Positions 5,519-6,013 of a DNA stretch of 6,013 nt are shown piece by piece. The notes under the pieces were generated by a model, which worked only from the letters and a program-made list of their open reading frames with translations, was not told where the DNA came from and did no database searches. Every line of letters begins with the position of its first letter. Positions within the stretch are counted from its first letter, which is position 1. The position numbers and the translations under genes are program-made. Source of the stretch: an uncultured Collinsella sp. (GTDB lineage: Bacteria; Actinomycetota; Coriobacteriia; Coriobacteriales; Coriobacteriaceae); assembly GCA_934643435.1 (NCBI GenBank), contig CAKUCJ010000082.1:1-6013 (forward strand). Reading direction: 5' to 3'.

Positions 5519-6013
5519 CTAGAGGCAGGCCTCGGCGATGCGTTTTTTGAGTTCGTCGATGCCGGTGCCGGTTTGGGAGCTTGTGATGATCACGTTTTCG
5601 GCCGGGACGTTGAGCTGCTTTTTGATGGCTGCTGCCTGGCGGGCCTGCTGGGTGCGGCTGAGCTTATCGGCCTTAGTGAGGCAGACGATAAAGTTGAACT
5701 CGTTGCCCTGCAGGTAGTCGATCATGTCGTGGTCGAGCTTGCTCGGATCGTGACGGATATCCACCAGCGACACGACCAGGTTAAAGCTGCGCTCGGAGTC
5801 GAAGAAGTCGCCAATGAGCTCTGCCCAGCGATCGCGCTCGGCCTTGGAGCGGCGCGCGAAACCGTAGCCCGGCAGGTCGACGAAGTGCACGTCGTCGGCC
5901 TCAAAGAAGTTGATGTTGCTCGTCTTGCCCGGCGTGCTCGAAACCTTGACCAGGTTCTTGCGGCCAAAGAGCTTGTTCATAATCGACGACTTGCCCACGT
6001 TGGAGCGGCCGAC
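5519..6013 (-). CDS. engB: Ribosome-biogenesis GTPase EngB (YsxC/YihA), N-terminus cut by window edge
   Basis: This is a TRAFAC-class GTPase of the Era/EngA-like group, needed for late large-subunit ribosome assembly and usually essential. The visible 164 residues run from VGRSNVGKSS to the stop. All five G motifs are present: G1 GRSNVGKSS (window residues 2-10), G2 TPGKTSNINFF (27-37), G3 DLPGYG (46-51), G4 TKAD (113-116) and G5 SSQTGTG (145-151). DLPGYGFARR and LVDIRHDP are EngB-specific. The start lies outside the window; compared with the usual size of about 195-210 residues, roughly 25-40 N-terminal residues are missing. The GTG at 5998 is the valine of the P-loop, not a start. It is convergent with thrB and not part of the amino-acid pathway. 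Confidence 0.96.
   Translation of the reverse strand, partial: VGRSNVGKSSIMNKLFGRKNLVKVSSTPGKTSNINFFEADDVHFVDLPGYGFARRSKAERDRWAELIGDFFDSERSFNLVVSLVDIRHDPSKLDHDMIDYLQGNEFNFIVCLTKADKLSRTQQARQAAAIKKQLNVPAENVIITSSQTGTGIDELKKRIAEACL

Overview
This window is a GC-rich bacterial chromosomal segment carrying most of an aspartate-family amino-acid locus. It contains asd (aspartate-semialdehyde dehydrogenase, 3' end cut off), lysC (aspartokinase), thrC (threonine synthase) and thrB (homoserine kinase). The 3' part of engB (ribosome-assembly GTPase) lies at the right edge. GC-rich third codon positions, strong AGGAGG-type ribosome-binding sites, a roughly 505-residue threonine synthase and a KFGGSSVAD-type aspartokinase suggest a high-GC Gram-positive. 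My best guess is Coriobacteriia, Collinsella-like. That is an impression from protein style, not a database match.

Layout: asd (minus, 1-995) and lysC (minus, 1169-2557) are read leftward, lysC first. A 104-bp divergent spacer (2558-2661) separates lysC from thrC (plus, 2662-4179) and then thrB (plus, 4383-5264). thrB converges on engB (minus, 5519 to beyond the right edge). No homoserine dehydrogenase (hom), dap gene, RNA gene, insertion sequence or CRISPR array is visible.

Pathway: LysC phosphorylates aspartate and Asd reduces the product to aspartate semialdehyde, the branch point to lysine/diaminopimelate and to homoserine. ThrB phosphorylates homoserine and ThrC converts O-phosphohomoserine to threonine. 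The window therefore holds the shared entry steps on one strand and the terminal threonine steps on the other, with the homoserine dehydrogenase step encoded elsewhere.

The unusual content is in the spacers. The lysC-asd spacer has two hairpins whose GC-rich arms can re-pair with each other, plus an 11-bp tandem repeat. The thrC-thrB spacer has a conventional terminator, then a 112-nt nested palindrome with perfect 22-bp outer arms ending 2 nt before the thrB Shine-Dalgarno, and a tiny Thr-Thr open frame running into its left arm. The thrB-engB spacer has a 123-nt nested palindrome with 28-bp outer arms and a 20-bp inner stem. thrB is thus bracketed by two large nested palindromes that look like neither ordinary terminators nor known insertion sequences. 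I found no new protein system; these DNA/RNA structures are the best candidates for something undescribed.
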